Source: Spirogloea muscicola (Eukaryota > Streptophyta > Zygnematophyceae > Spirogloeales > Spirogloeaceae). From it: a stretch of 34,095 bases of DNA. Below are positions 19,000-29,530 of this stretch, in pieces (the stretch's first letter is position 1; each line of letters starts with the position of its first letter). The notes beneath the pieces were generated by a model, which was not told the origin of the DNA, did no database searches, and saw only the letters and a list, made by a program, of their open reading frames with translations. The translations under genes and the position numbers were made by a program. The stretch covers positions 960,064 through 994,158 of the forward strand of contig WELB01000003.1 of NCBI GenBank assembly GCA_009602725.1, read 5' to 3'.

Positions 19000-19140
19000 T
19001 CAGTACCCACGAGTGAGCAACATCGGGTCTGAGTAGCTCGCTGCAGGGAAAGAGGCACTCCGCTGAGAGCCAGAGGCGGCGGCCATAGCACGGCCGGCTC
19101 GCGTGTGGACGGCGTGGGCAAGGGAGCGTTTGGCCCTTGT
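19000..19140 (-). mobile_element. LINE ORF C-terminal tail remnant
   Basis: The minus-strand frame ends at 19000 with AVHTRAGRAMAAASGSQ ... SYSDPMLLTRGY-stop, the shared end of the LINE copies in this window. Upstream (right) a GTTCGTTGTAACTGT unit is repeated twice, and the remnant has no 3'-UTR match to copies a-c. It probably belongs to an older sister family. Confidence 0.55.
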
Positions 19141-19728
19141 TCGTTGTAACTGTTGTTTTTTTCCTGTTCGTTGTAACTGTGCTGGCTTTTCACAGAAATA
19201 AAGAAGTGGCCTCTCCCAGCGAATCTGTGTGGAGACGCTTGTGTGGTGCACAATGGCGACCGAAGTTGGATGCCTGACCAATCGCCTCAAGCTGAACAAA
19301 GTGAAGTGGATGCCAATGATATCCACAAAGGCCTCACTGTGACTTGTATGCTTAAACACTACTCTCACCGGGCCTGACTAACTTTCCACTCACTGTGGTC
19401 ACTCTGCACGTGTGTAACATATTAATGGCAGGACAGACTTGTCATGGACGGAGCTATATGGCCTAACACCAAACATAATCTGCTCTGTGATTCAGCTCAA
19501 TTTCAGCACTATCACACCATGAAAAGGGTGCTGTTCTGTTAAGAGAGAGTCTGCTATTGTGCTGGTGACAAGTACTTTGTGTTGGAACAAGTATCTTGTA
19601 ACAAGCATGACGATGCATCACAAGTGAGTAGGGTGCCAATCTTGTAGCCAGGGTTGGAGGAAGGCCCATAGAATTTGGTGCAAAATGGTCTCTGCAGAAA
19701 CTAGCGCAGATATCTGGTGTCATCATTC

Positions 19729-22700
19729 TCAAATCGACTCGGGACAGGTTGCTCGTCCTCTCATTGAGACTCTGCTGACTTGTATGGGCACCTCCATCTG
19801 CATGACATTCCAGCCCTGGAGCACAAGCCTCGGCACCTGGCCATCCTTCACACGGAACGTCACCCTGACATCTCGCCGCTCTCCGGGCACAAGGGATAGG
19901 TAGTTGTCTGAGTAGCGCACGGGCAAAATCCTGCCGTCTCCCAAGGTGTCACTGCCGGCAGGTCCCCTGGCAAAAACGGCCAGCTGAAGCCAGAAGGCTA
20001 CGCAAGGCGAGCTGTCATCGTCAGCCTCCTCGGTGCTTACTCGTCCACTCGCTTCGGCAGGCGTGTACGGCGCCAAACGCTGCCTGTGATACTCAATAAA
20101 TCGAGCATGCTCATCCTCGATCGCTGCCTCAGTGGACGGACGTGTGCAGCCACCATGGCAGACCAGGGGCACCAATTCCTGCGATGCAGTGCGCCCCCTT
20201 TTTTCACATGTATTCTCGAGGGACACAGCAACCTCGTACTCATCAGCATTGACGCTCACAGTCGCGATAGCGGACACTTTGGCCTTTCTCTCTCTGAACA
20301 TGCCCTGCAGGGCAGTGTAATCAGCCCCCTCCTTGTGCAGCCAATAGAAGTTGCTCGACAGACTGTGGCCCTTGGAGGTCTCAAGAGCCAAGCTGAGGAA
20401 GTACACAGGGCTGACCCCAATACACGAGCAACTTGGCACCTGCACAAGGACAAAAGTGGACCGGGCAACCTTCATCATCTTCAGCACTCTGCAAGAGCTT
20501 GCAAAGTACACAGGCTATTGATGTGCATTACGCAGCCCAGCAAGCTGAGGGCTAGTCGACTAAGTCTGAAGCATCTCACAACTAATGGCAGGTGTCCATT
20601 CAATGCATTCTTCACATCAATTGACTAGCACATTATTGTGTATTGTAATACTAGTTCCACATGTGCTTGCTAAGGTGCAAGCTTCTGCGCAGTCATTTCT
20701 CCACCCCAATGTAACTCCACACATCTCCTGGGAGATCCTTGAGCTGGTGTAGGGTGGTAAATCAATGTCCTCGTACATTTCTCCGCTGGGGCAGGAACCA
20801 TCGAGATTGAATATGTTAGTCCGCACTTTGGCACTCCTCAGATGTTGTCGCGTTGTGTTGATGACCTGAACAGATACCCAAGTGACATTAGCTGGTGGCC
20901 CCTTTGCAGTATGATGCTCTTCAACCACAGGCCATTGGGCGGCTTTCCTTGTCATACATCCTGTCACAGACATCCTCTTCCAAATTAGAGTGACAGCTCT
21001 CCTTGTGACGCAAAGAAGACTTGAGTCATGAATAAAGAGTGGTAAAAGTGACAATCTTCATGGGCATAACATCAGACTAACATTGTACCTCTACAGCGCA
21101 GTTATGAGGGTTGTACTGGATATGAATGGGCTCCGCTGCAAGTTTGGTACCAAAGAAGCCACCAGTCACATCAAGAAGCGAGTCATAGAGCTGTCCTCTC
21201 AAACCTGGCCAAGGATTCTGGGTCTTCCAGATGAGTAGACCAGTGTACGAGGTCCACATGCGAGAATTCCATGACTCAATCAATGCTCGGTATTGTACAT
21301 AGTTCACCAACTGTGCCTGCACGTCAAATTAACACGATCTTTAGCCAAGAGGGACAAGCTGTAGCGCTACAGGTAAGAAACGTTTTGCAGAGGTTGCTTC
21401 TTTGTCCATAACAGGGTGCAAGAAAGTGTGAGGAGAGCAACAGATGTGATCTCCAATGTATACCCTCATACTGTACTGACAAACTTGAGATGCTCTTGCA
21501 TGCAAATTAGAGGAAAATCTCTAATGCTATACGACATAGAGCCATAGCAAATAAGGCAGGACTGACCTTCTCACAAAAATCATCAAGGTCTGCATAAGAA
21601 CCATACTGAGTTATCTGATTGGGCACCACATTTGGTTGTGAATAAGGAATATAAGTGTGTTGCGTCCATGTGTCGTTTGGCACCTCAATCTCTCCTCCTC
21701 CTGGCTGTGCCATGATGACAGGAGGGCTCCATGCTTCGATAGGCATGGTCGCTCTCACTGTGGCTGCTACTGGCACACCCACGGAGCCTACAGTGCATAC
21801 AAAACAAGGCAGCTTGTCAGCCCTCTCCAGACCTTGCGGGTGCACTAGTGCATGCGTGTCGTACATAACAACAATGTGAGTTACACATGGGTTTTGGATT
21901 CACCAATCTCGGGGTTAAAGGCATACGGGTAGAAGTTGTCCTTAAAATATGTTTCTGGTTCCTGGATTGTGTATGGCCCATCGCGGAAGTCCCCATTCCC
22001 CTTTGCAAAGCCTCCCCAAAGAGAGCCCTGGATGTAGATCCTGCTGCCATCCAAGCACCTGCTGGGGTCATCCTTCTCACCGTGCTGACTACCACAAATG
22101 GATGACGTGCCTGATGAGTGATCTGGTTGACGGTGTGCCAGATGGCAGCATGTCCATGTTGAGGAAGGTAAGGCAGAAGGTGGTGCTTCATTGGAGGTCA
22201 GCCCAGTGGTCCGATCTTGTGAAGAAACCGTTTCGTTTGAGGGCATCTCACTTTCTGCCTCTATATTCTTGTCCACGATTTTCTTGTGGGAGCTACCATG
22301 CAAGTGCAACCAGCTTAGCAGGGCGTCATTGATATTCTTTGCTGGATGCTGCTCATTCCCTCCGACCCACAGAGCAAGGCTGGCATGGTTTCTGAGCATC
22401 TTGATTGTGTCTTCGGGGAATTGGAGGAACATGGCGTGATCAAGTGGCCAACTTGACTCTGATGGCGGAATGCCTCTCCCATTGCAATCTCCGGTGATCC
22501 AGAACTCCTGCCACACCTGATGACCCGAAGCAGAGCAGGCAATTGAGAACCTACCCACAAGCAGACAGGATGGACAAGGTATAGCCTGCAACGATCACCT
22601 AGATCCACCTCATCGATCATTCATTTGTAGGCAACCAATGGGATGGACTGCTTGATGAAAAGTATGTCTCTGTCTCAATGGCAAGGAGCTTGTAACCCAA

Positions 22701-25700
22701 ATCGCTTCTGCAGGCCGAATGGCGACAAAAGTAGCATGGCCTCATTGCAGGTGCTTCTAAGTCCCATGTTGTCAGCATGACCTAGAACAGGGGTATTTGC
22801 TCACAAGGAGACCAAGCTCGTCACAAGCATTGTAGAAATCCGGACGCTCTGCGAGGGCGCCTCCCCAGATTCTCATCATGTTGAGGTTCATATCGGCATG
22901 GAACTGCAGCTCAGTTTTGTACCTGTCTTTGGACAGCCTTAGCATGCCATCTGACACTATCCAATTTGCACCTCGTATGAAAAGAGGCTCTCCATTCACA
23001 AAAAACTTCCTGTAACAATGTCCCACAATGATGACACAGTTATGACTGCTCACGACTGTCATGATGCAACAATAACAATGCCCATCTAGATTCCATGACC
23101 GTGATACCACCTTGGGTCTCCTAATAGATAGAATTTAGTGGCAAAAACCACTGACCACAGGAACATGAGGACAAGCAAGCGCAGCAGAAACAGCAGCTAC
23201 ATGTACTAATATATTGATTCAGCTGTCACCCGCAATAGGTGTCACCTGCTTGCTAGCCTGCCTTCAGGCCTGAGATGGCTTGAGCAGTATGCAAGAGACT
23301 AACCTTCCCCCAGTGTCGTCATCAATCACACTCTCAATGTGGCGGAAACCAAATCTGCCCATCCACGTGTCACTTTCTCCGTAATTCCTGATGTCTAAAA
23401 TGATCTGCACTGAGTAGAGCGATTGAGAGCCCATCCCATTGGGCCACCAAAGCCTAGGCTTCCTGAAGGTCAGCTGAAAAACAGGCATACAAGACAACAC
23501 AACTAAAGTGTAAGAATACTTTACACCACTCACTCTCTCTTGCCAATGTTGCTTCTCACGCATGATGCAGCAAATCCACAGAACAGCGACTACACGCATG
23601 CATACCATTCAGCTGAACTGGAATACTTGTCTGTCAGATTGTGGACCAATTATGCAGTCCCAAATGTGCGAGACTGAGGAAGGCAATCTCAGGAACCTTC
23701 AGAAAGCAAGAGCAAGACCTGAATGGGCATCCTCACAGGACTCACCGGTCGCAAAGTATGAAGAACAGACTCGTGGGCAGTCAATGTGATGTCCTCTGTA
23801 TAGACATGTTCAATGCACACCAGGCCGCCTCCTTCTGAATCATCCAAAGAAACCTCAACAGTGAGGGTCCCCTGACATGAATGAGGCAGATGGTTGACTA
23901 GCATCGCTGAGATGTGCAGCTTTGCTGTCTGGTAGGACCTCCTCGCTTGCCTCTCTTCCTCCTGAAATACCGCCACCAAGTGGGGATCTCGCAGAACCGC
24001 AGGCTGGAAGACAAGGGGTTGACATTGACAAGGTTGCTTGTCAATGTGTTTGACCAGACAATAATATTGTTTCTGAAGGGAAAGAGTATCTGTCTTAGTC
24101 AGGAGCTCAAGAGCTAGAATGCAAGGGAATTGAGCAGTCTGCGGGCCAGTGACCCAACTCACCCCTGAGACAGAGACCACAACCTTGTCCCAGATGCCAG
24201 TATTCCGGTCCCTGCGCAATGTCAAGGTGGCACTAGATACAATAAGGTCATGAACTCAGAAGCTTCTGCGTAGCCCTTTGGTAAGCACTAAACAAAAGCA
24301 CTAGATTTTGCCAGCAACCCCAGAAATGCCAGATTTAGCTGATGGACACATTGCTTCCAGCAACAATGAGGAACTGCTGCAATGGAACAGAGCAGCCTAG
24401 GATGGATGATTGCTACATCGTGAATGACATTCTGATGACGTGCTAAAAGTTACAATTCTCATGAAAACTCTCATGTCCAGCAAGAGATGCTAAGTTGCCG
24501 GTACAAGGTAAATGCGCAAAAGATGAATTTGCCAGATGGCTCGAACTCAGCTGACGTACTAGAGACCTTTGGATTATAGTGCTTTGAAGGACTGATTTGA
24601 CCAACATTTACCAAGGAAACAAGCATCACGATTTGCTGGTTGAGCAATTCCATCATCGTCGATAATCATTTCTCCCACATTGGCAACAGCTCAGAATGTT
24701 GAGACTTCCAACAACTCAGAATGGTCAGTCTGGAGGCTGACCTGATGGGAATGATCCAATCCCAACCCTCAACATACTGGGCAGTTACATCCTTGGCTAT
24801 CTGCAACTTGTCACACCACAGGACCAACGTGAACAATTGTTGCACACAATTGAAGCACAATGTAGCAACTTCGTAGGAATTAACCATTGAGCGAGCTTGA
24901 AAGAGCAGAGGAAACTCACGTCATGGTCACCACCCTGGCCCCAACCTTGGACATTGCCAGGGTGGTCAGGCGGGTGCACAAGTACAGCGAGTTGGTTGGT
25001 GCCCCCCCAGACGACATCGGTGATGTCAGCCTGGTGCCTGAGGAACATGCCCTTTGTCTGTGCCACCTTGAAGCCATTGACAAATATTTCTGCCGAATAG
25101 TTGACGCCCCAAAACTCCAACCATACCCTGGATGTGAGCTGCTCCAACATGCTTCAGAAAAGGAAGTCAGCCCATCTTGGCAACTGCAAGAGCTACTCCA
25201 ACTCAAGCAGACTACAGATTGAGATTACCGTGAGGTGGGAAATGGGCGCCCCTGGCAACTCAAAGGAGGTGCAGAACCAAAACGTGTAGAAGTCGCGACC
25301 AGCGGTGTGGATGTCAGGGATCTGCTGGTTGTTGAGACCGTAGAACGGGTCTGGAAATATTCCGTTGTGCACCAGGGTGGTCAAGACTCTGCAGGGTCTT
25401 GACTAGGACATGGTCAAGCGTGCTACACCCACGTGCATGCAGCGTGGCTTAGTTACAACATTATGCATGAGTAGGAGCAAAGGTCCTGCTGGGGCTCCAC
25501 ATCCGCTCTACTCTGCTTTCTATTTTCATTGAGCTGCCTCGTAAGATCCGACAGATAGTACAGAACGATAGGGAAGGTGGCATTGGCACTCACGTGCCAG
25601 GCACCACGGCTGCAAGCCAAGTGTCATCATTGGAAGTCGGAGCAAGTCGTGAGCTGAGTTCTGACCCATTGTGCCGCACCTCACTGAAACAAAACAGCAA

Positions 25701-26120
25701 TGAATGCCCAAGATGCCTCAATGAGGAGGTGCTCATTGTCGACAATCGCCGTCAATGTTGCAACTACAAAATCTCAGCCTGGCAACTTGATAAGCAGCAG
25801 CCGATCAAGCCAGAGACAGTAAGCAGTCATGGAAAAATACAACAAGTGTGCAGATGATAGTGCGTCACTAGCGGACTATGACACGGCAAGCTAAGGTGCT
25901 GGCGATGGTCCAGCCAGCCGTTCGCTAGCTTTGCAGTTTGACCACCAGCAGAGCCGCTGGCCACCAAAGGCCACGCAAGCTGCAGCTGAGGCTCCTCGTG
26001 GCCACGCTTCCCGCGTAGGCAAAGGAGCGATGGAATTCAAGCCTAGGGGCTGAGGGCGTCCCAGGGTCCGCGGCACCTGGCTCGCTTGGCCACCCAGCCG
26101 TGGTCGAGGTTGCGCCACAT
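19729..26120 (-). CDS. mannosylglycoprotein endo-beta-mannosidase, GH2, plant type (14 exons)
   Basis: Exons (minus strand): 26120-26077, 25683-25594, 25388-25229, 25138-24920, 24800-24742, 24211-24163, 24003-23746, 23473-23304, 23009-22805, 22516-21904, 21787-21567, 21316-21089, 20865-20723, 20410-19729. All phases agree, giving about 1046 residues against about 944 in Arabidopsis. It releases mannosyl units from the Man-beta1,4-GlcNAc core of N-glycans (EC 3.2.1.152). Landmarks: [17 protein letters not shown] start; [16 protein letters not shown] and [78 protein letters not shown]; the acid/base segment LWVGGNEQ (Glu codon at 22354-22352); [41 protein letters not shown]. There is no obvious signal peptide. 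A polar ~60-residue insertion lies in exon 22516-21904; exon 20865's donor and the C-terminal extension past LVLQGWN are less certain. Confidence 0.95.
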
Positions 26121-26319
26121 GGCGCCGCCGCCGCCGTTGCGGCGGCGGCGAAGCGAGCGAAGGCCCTGCCCTGGTTACTCCGCGGCCACCTGAAGGTTCC
26201 ACCTCGATTACAGGCAAGTGAAATGGACAGCGGCATGATGCCCGCTCCGGCGCGTTGGAATGAAGTGAGAGCCATCGCGGGCAAATCAGAAGCTAGCTTC
26301 TTCGATGAAGTAGCTCTTT
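26121..26319 (-). promoter_or_regulatory. GC-rich 5' flank of the endo-beta-mannosidase gene
   Basis: A CpG-rich block (CCGCCGCCGCCG/GGCGGCGGCG, 26121-26160) lies immediately upstream of the ATG at 26120, like the starts of other genes in this window. No TATA box or defined operator was recognised. The repeat cluster begins 200 bp upstream. Confidence 0.35.
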
Positions 26320-26381
26320 CAGAGAGAGAAGGCGCGCGGGGCGCATGAATTGAAAGGGAGGCCAATTCAAGCCAATACATT
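26320..26381 (-). repeat. 62-bp repeat, copy 3
   Basis: It matches 7271-7332 almost base for base through CAGAGAGAGAAGGCGCGCGG, CGCATGAATTGAAAGGGAGG and CCAATTCAAGCCAATACATT. The near identity over 19 kb contrasts with the diverged copy at 8268-8323. Confidence 0.75.
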
Positions 26382-26419
26382 CAGAGGAGAAAGGAAAGAG
26401 AAGGAAAAGGTGAAGTAAA

Positions 26420-26485
26420 AGGGCGCGAGGGCTGAGTAAAGCCAGCCCCAAAATAGATGGACAAGGTCCAGAAACAAGGGCCGAA
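26420..26485 (-). repeat. hairpin repeat unit, minus orientation
   Basis: On the minus strand it reads TCTGGACCTTGTCCATCTA, TTTTGGGGCTGGCTTTACTC, AGCCCTCGCGCCCTTTTAC. The leader and GGCTGGC left arm are intact. Confidence 0.55.
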
Positions 26486-26548
26486 AGGCGCAAGAACTAC
26501 ACAGCTATGCCAAGTGGCTACAGCACATGGCCACATCAGCTCGAAAAT

Positions 26549-27437
26549 TTCGTGTATTTGAAACAAACATAGGCCAATGGCCAAGTACAAAGGCAAGCAA
26601 GCACATCTAAATATCTACATAACCTACAGCAGGTTGACCCGCTCAATATCCACGGGTCAAAACATAAAGGTCGCTAACCGATGCATGAATACTAGATGTC
26701 AGGTACGAAGCCCTTTTGTCACCAACTAGAGCTCGCCCAGCTTTCTGATGCAAGGCATTAGCCTGAGCTCGCTGCAAACAGGCCGAAACTCGACGTCGCA
26801 AGAACGACAAATATGCAGCTGGCAAGCCCATTTCAGCCGGAAACACATCTGCACGTCGTGTGTAGCCTAGATTGGCAATGTTCTGGAGGAGGGTGTGAAA
26901 TCGAGGACCCAGACAGCCATAGATGTCGATTGCCGCTGGCAGGAGCTGGTCGCATCGAGGGTACTCGGAGTAGTGCTGCATCTTCCTTTGTTCTGCACTG
27001 CCCACTGCGTGACCAGCGATGTGTGTTGACGCTGGACCTTAATACGCCTCAGTGACAACCACGTCGACCAGGGCCCGTGGTCCTCCACCAGGTTGTACGC
27101 CCACAGTGTCAAGTGTGCGGCGATGATGACGTCCCTGTGCGTCCGTGGTGATGGGCATGATGTTGTTGACTTCCCCGACCGCCCGGTAGCCGGCGTCGCG
27201 CATCAAGCCCGCGAGGGCATCGCGAAGGAGGTTGTGGATGCCCACCACTTCTGGTCCAGTGGAACATCTCAGCATGTGAGTGGCGAGCTCAGCACCCTCT
27301 GCACGGAAGCCACACTCGCACTGGCGCACCCCAATCAGGCAGTTGGGTGGGAGGCCGAGGAAGAGTTGAAGCGACGTCCGAAAGGCCTCGGAGCTGATGC
27401 TGAAGGCGTTGGCGACGGCGTGAGAGGTAGGCCACAT
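26549..27437 (-). mobile_element. LINE copy b: endonuclease-like domain, C-terminal tail and 3' UTR
   Basis: This is the longest LINE copy here. The minus-strand frame 27437-27039 reads FRTSLQLFLGLPPNC, then a C-x-C...H-x4-C finger (QCECGFRAEGAELATHMLRC), NLLRDALAGLMRDAGYRAVG and RRTLDTVGVQPGGGPRALVD-VVVT. This finger plus D...D arrangement is that of the restriction-like endonuclease region C-terminal to the reverse transcriptase in R2-like and Dualen/RandI-type LINEs. The tail frame 27005-26643 (YPRCDQLLPAAIDIYGCLGP ... LHQKAGRALVG ... VLTRGY-stop) is shifted relative to it, so the copy is broken. The 3' end is AAATACACGAAATT. No reverse transcriptase remains. Confidence 0.75.
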
Positions 27438-27640
27438 CAGCTCAGTAACCCTGGTCAGCAGCCGCTAGTCAGGGGTAATTAGCAGCTGGAAAAGAGTCAC
27501 CCCCGACGAAAGCAGAAGCAGCTGCCAAAGTGCAGCCCGCAAGTGTCACTGCATGAACCTAGGAACGCTGGAGTGAGACAGAGAGCCGCATGCAGGACAG
27601 ACACGGCCGCATTGAAGCCGGGAGCTCACCTTGCTGTCCC
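27438..27640 (-). mobile_element. LINE ORF C-terminal tail remnant, diverged
   Basis: On the minus strand it reads HAVTLAGCTLAAASAFVGG, SFPAANYP-stop and then GCTGACCAGGGTTACTGA, following AVHTRAGRAMAAAS ... SFPAASYSDPMLLTRGY at 19.0 kb. It abuts the 5' end of copy b. It is a diverged duplicate of 28082-28260 at the DNA level (CAGCTGGAAAA-x-GTCACCC, CAGCAAGTGT/CCGCAAGTGT blocks). Confidence 0.5.
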
Positions 27641-27845
27641 TGATGACGATTAACTGCCCGCCGAGCAAGCAGCTGCAGGAGTCCCAGTCACCGCCTGCCA
27701 AACGCCCCGTGCACGTCCATTGTCAAAGCCACCAAACCATGCCAGCAGGGTGGTCGCGTACTTGCGCTCTCCATCGCCTGCAGCCTTCCCACCCGTGTAC
27801 CCTGGCTCCAACGCCGATCTGGTGGAAAAGAAGAAACAGTTCATA
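27641..27845. other. intergenic, nothing recognised
   Basis: Short overlapping frames without a domain or splice-compatible partners. It separates two LINE-derived fragments. Confidence 0.4.
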
Positions 27846-27905
27846 ATAATAGTAAGGCGATGGTTGTCAGAGGCCAGCCCAGAAGGAACAGACAAGATTG
27901 AAAAA
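27846..27905 (-). repeat. hairpin repeat unit, minus orientation
   Basis: On the minus strand it reads AATCTTGTCTGTTCCTTCTG, GGCTGGCCTCTGACAACC, ATCGCCTTAC, matching leader, hairpin and tail with two arm mismatches. Confidence 0.5.
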
Positions 27906-28081
27906 GAAAGAAGTCGCTCCGCCCAAGTCCAAAGCGGCAGCCAGGGCAGGACCAGCACGTGAATGCAAGGCATGTGCCAACAGTTGCTGCCTCTACATAC
28001 TTGACAGCAAACAAGGTCTGGAAAGGTTGGAAAGTGCTAAACCATACAGCTACGCAAATGCCTGCTTTGAATGGGCGAGCA

Positions 28082-28260
28082 ATTCCTTTGAATAGAAGCT
28101 CAGCCCTAGTCAGCAGCTGCAAATTAGAGTAGTTTGCAGCTGGAAAAATGTCACCCAGCGATTCTTAAAACCAGCAAAAGCGCGGTTTGCCAGCAAGTGT
28201 ACTGCACTGGGACGCTGAAGCAACACTGGCAGGCAGATGCGGAAAACCTGCATAGGCGAC
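28082..28260 (-). mobile_element. LINE ORF C-terminal tail remnant, diverged
   Basis: On the minus strand it reads AVHLLANRAFAGF, IFPAANYSNLQLLTRAE with frame breaks, the same ordered tail as 27438-27640 and 19000-19140. Confidence 0.5.
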
Positions 28261-28364
28261 ATCGAAGTCGGGCTGCTCAGCTCTCTGTCCTTGGGTCACG
28301 CAAGTTCACGCTCGACGGCCACCGAGCCCCGAGCCGGATCATTGCCAAGGCGGACGTCTGATCA

Positions 28365-28440
28365 GAAGAAAGTGCTCGCCCATTGAGAATAGGGGCTGGA
28401 ACAACCAGCCCGAAAAAGAATGAACAGAGTACGAGAAGGG
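28365..28440 (-). repeat. hairpin repeat unit, minus orientation
   Basis: On the minus strand it reads GTACTCTGTTCATTCTTTTT, CGGGCTGGTTGTTCCAGCCC, CTATTCTCAATGGGCGAGCA, with complementary GGCTGG/CCAGCC arms and the tail seen at 6.25 kb. Confidence 0.6.
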
Positions 28441-28559
28441 GGCCAGGGGAAGCGCTAAGTAACAAGCGTCTGATCGGGCTTCACTTTGCTGCCTGGCCGA
28501 CGTCCTTTGGCAGCCGTTTGGCCTCGGGGAGCGGGAAGGCCAACCGCCGGGCTGGGCAC

Positions 28560-28660
28560 CGGGCGAAGGGGGAAAAATTTTCGGCCCCTTCGGACCCTTT
28601 TTCCGGGCCGGCTGTTCACAGCCCCCACTTGCTTTTGGAAGAGCCACTTTCACGATCAAA
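28560..28660 (+). repeat. hairpin repeat unit with GC-rich element leader
   Basis: GGGGGAAAAATTTTCGGCCC, CTTCGGACCCTTTTTCCG, GGCCGGCTGTTCACAGCCCC, TTTTGGAAGAGCCAC. Leader, hairpin and tail are all in order. Confidence 0.6.
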
Positions 28661-28694
28661 AGGAGAAAGACTCTTAGTTCCTTAAGAGAGACTC

Positions 28695-28745
28695 GTCTTA
28701 GTCCTTGTCCATTCCTGTGGGCTGGCCTCTCCCAGCCACCAGTCA
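28695..28745 (+). repeat. hairpin repeat unit
   Basis: TAGTCCTTGTCCATTCCTGT is followed by GGGCTGGCCTCTCCCAGCC, with one change in the right arm against the consensus. Confidence 0.6.
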
Positions 28746-28795
28746 ATCTGGCAGCGCTTGCTTCTTCTTAGGTACTTAAGAAAGACTCGTCCAGT

Positions 28796-28862
28796 AGTGG
28801 GCGATGGCTGTGATTGGCAGCCCAGACAACAGAATGAACAAAGATCGAAGGGGACAGAAAAG
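28796..28862 (-). repeat. hairpin repeat unit, minus orientation
   Basis: On the minus strand it reads TTCGATCTTTGTTCATTCTG, TTGTCTGGGCTGCCAATCAC, AGCCATCGCCCACTACTGG. Confidence 0.5.
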
Positions 28863-28927
28863 CCTAAATTTCCTTACACCACATTGAGCAGCCGCAGATC
28901 AGTGAAAGATGTCTCCAACTAGCCTCG

Positions 28928-29000
28928 CTTTTGGCCCCTTCGAACCTTTGTCAATTCTTTTCTGGCTGGCTTTTCACAGCCCCTGCCCCCATTGTAAGGA
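28928..29000 (+). repeat. hairpin repeat unit abutting a LINE 3' end
   Basis: TTTTGGCCCCTTCGAACCTT, TGTCAATTCTTTTCTGGC, GGCTGGCTTTTCACAGCCCC, CATTGTAAGGAG. LINE copy c begins at once after this unit, so the LINE may have inserted into its tail. Confidence 0.6.
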
Positions 29001-29002
29001 GA

Positions 29003-29430
29003 TTCGTGTATTTGAAACAAACGAAGGCCAAATGGCCAAGTACAAAGGCAAGCACATCTGAGACCTATAAAACCTACAGCAGAATGACCCGCTCAGTAAC
29101 CGCGGGTCAAAACATGAAGGTCGCTAATCGATGCCTGAATACTAGATGTCGGATAAGAAGCCCTTCTGCCACCAACTAGAGCTCGCCCAGCTTTCTGGTG
29201 CAAGGCATTAGCCTGGGCACGCTGCAGACAGGCCGAAACTCGTCGTCGCAAGAAAGACAGATATGCAGCTTGCAAAAGCACATCTCAGCCGGGAACACAT
29301 CTGCTCGTCGTGTGTAGCCTAGATTGGCCATGTTGTGGAGGAGGGTGTGGAAACGCGGACCCAGACAGCCATAAGTGTCAACTGCAGCTGGCAGGAGCTG
29401 ATCGCACCGGGGGTAGTCGGAGTAGTGCAT
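29003..29430 (-). mobile_element. LINE copy c: C-terminal tail and 3' UTR, 5'-truncated
   Basis: The minus-strand frame from about 29427 reads HYSDYPRCDQLLPAAVDTYG, FHTLLHNMANLGYTRRADVF, LHICLSCDDE after a frameshift, and resumes as YLSFLRRRVSACLQRAQANA to LTRGY-stop near 29093. It matches copy b closely and has the same 3' end (AAATACACGAA). The match stops near 29430, just before the CpG-rich start of the next gene. Confidence 0.75.
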
Positions 29431-29530
29431 TGGGAATGCCACTTCTTCGCTTAATCAAGAGGACTTTCGAGAACGGCCTGCAAGCCCCCCTCCCCCGGGC
29501 CAGAGCCCCGGCTGCAGCTCCGCGAGCTCC

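Noticed and set aside
19729-26120. Animal-type lysosomal beta-mannosidase
   Set aside because: Landmarks ([40 protein letters not shown]) follow the plant endo-beta-mannosidase; the animal enzyme differs at these sites and has a signal peptide, not seen here.
5581-29000. Hairpins read as bacterial-type terminators or a CRISPR array
   Set aside because: They lack U-tracts, regular spacing and unique spacers, lie in both orientations, and the window is eukaryotic. They are dispersed repeats.
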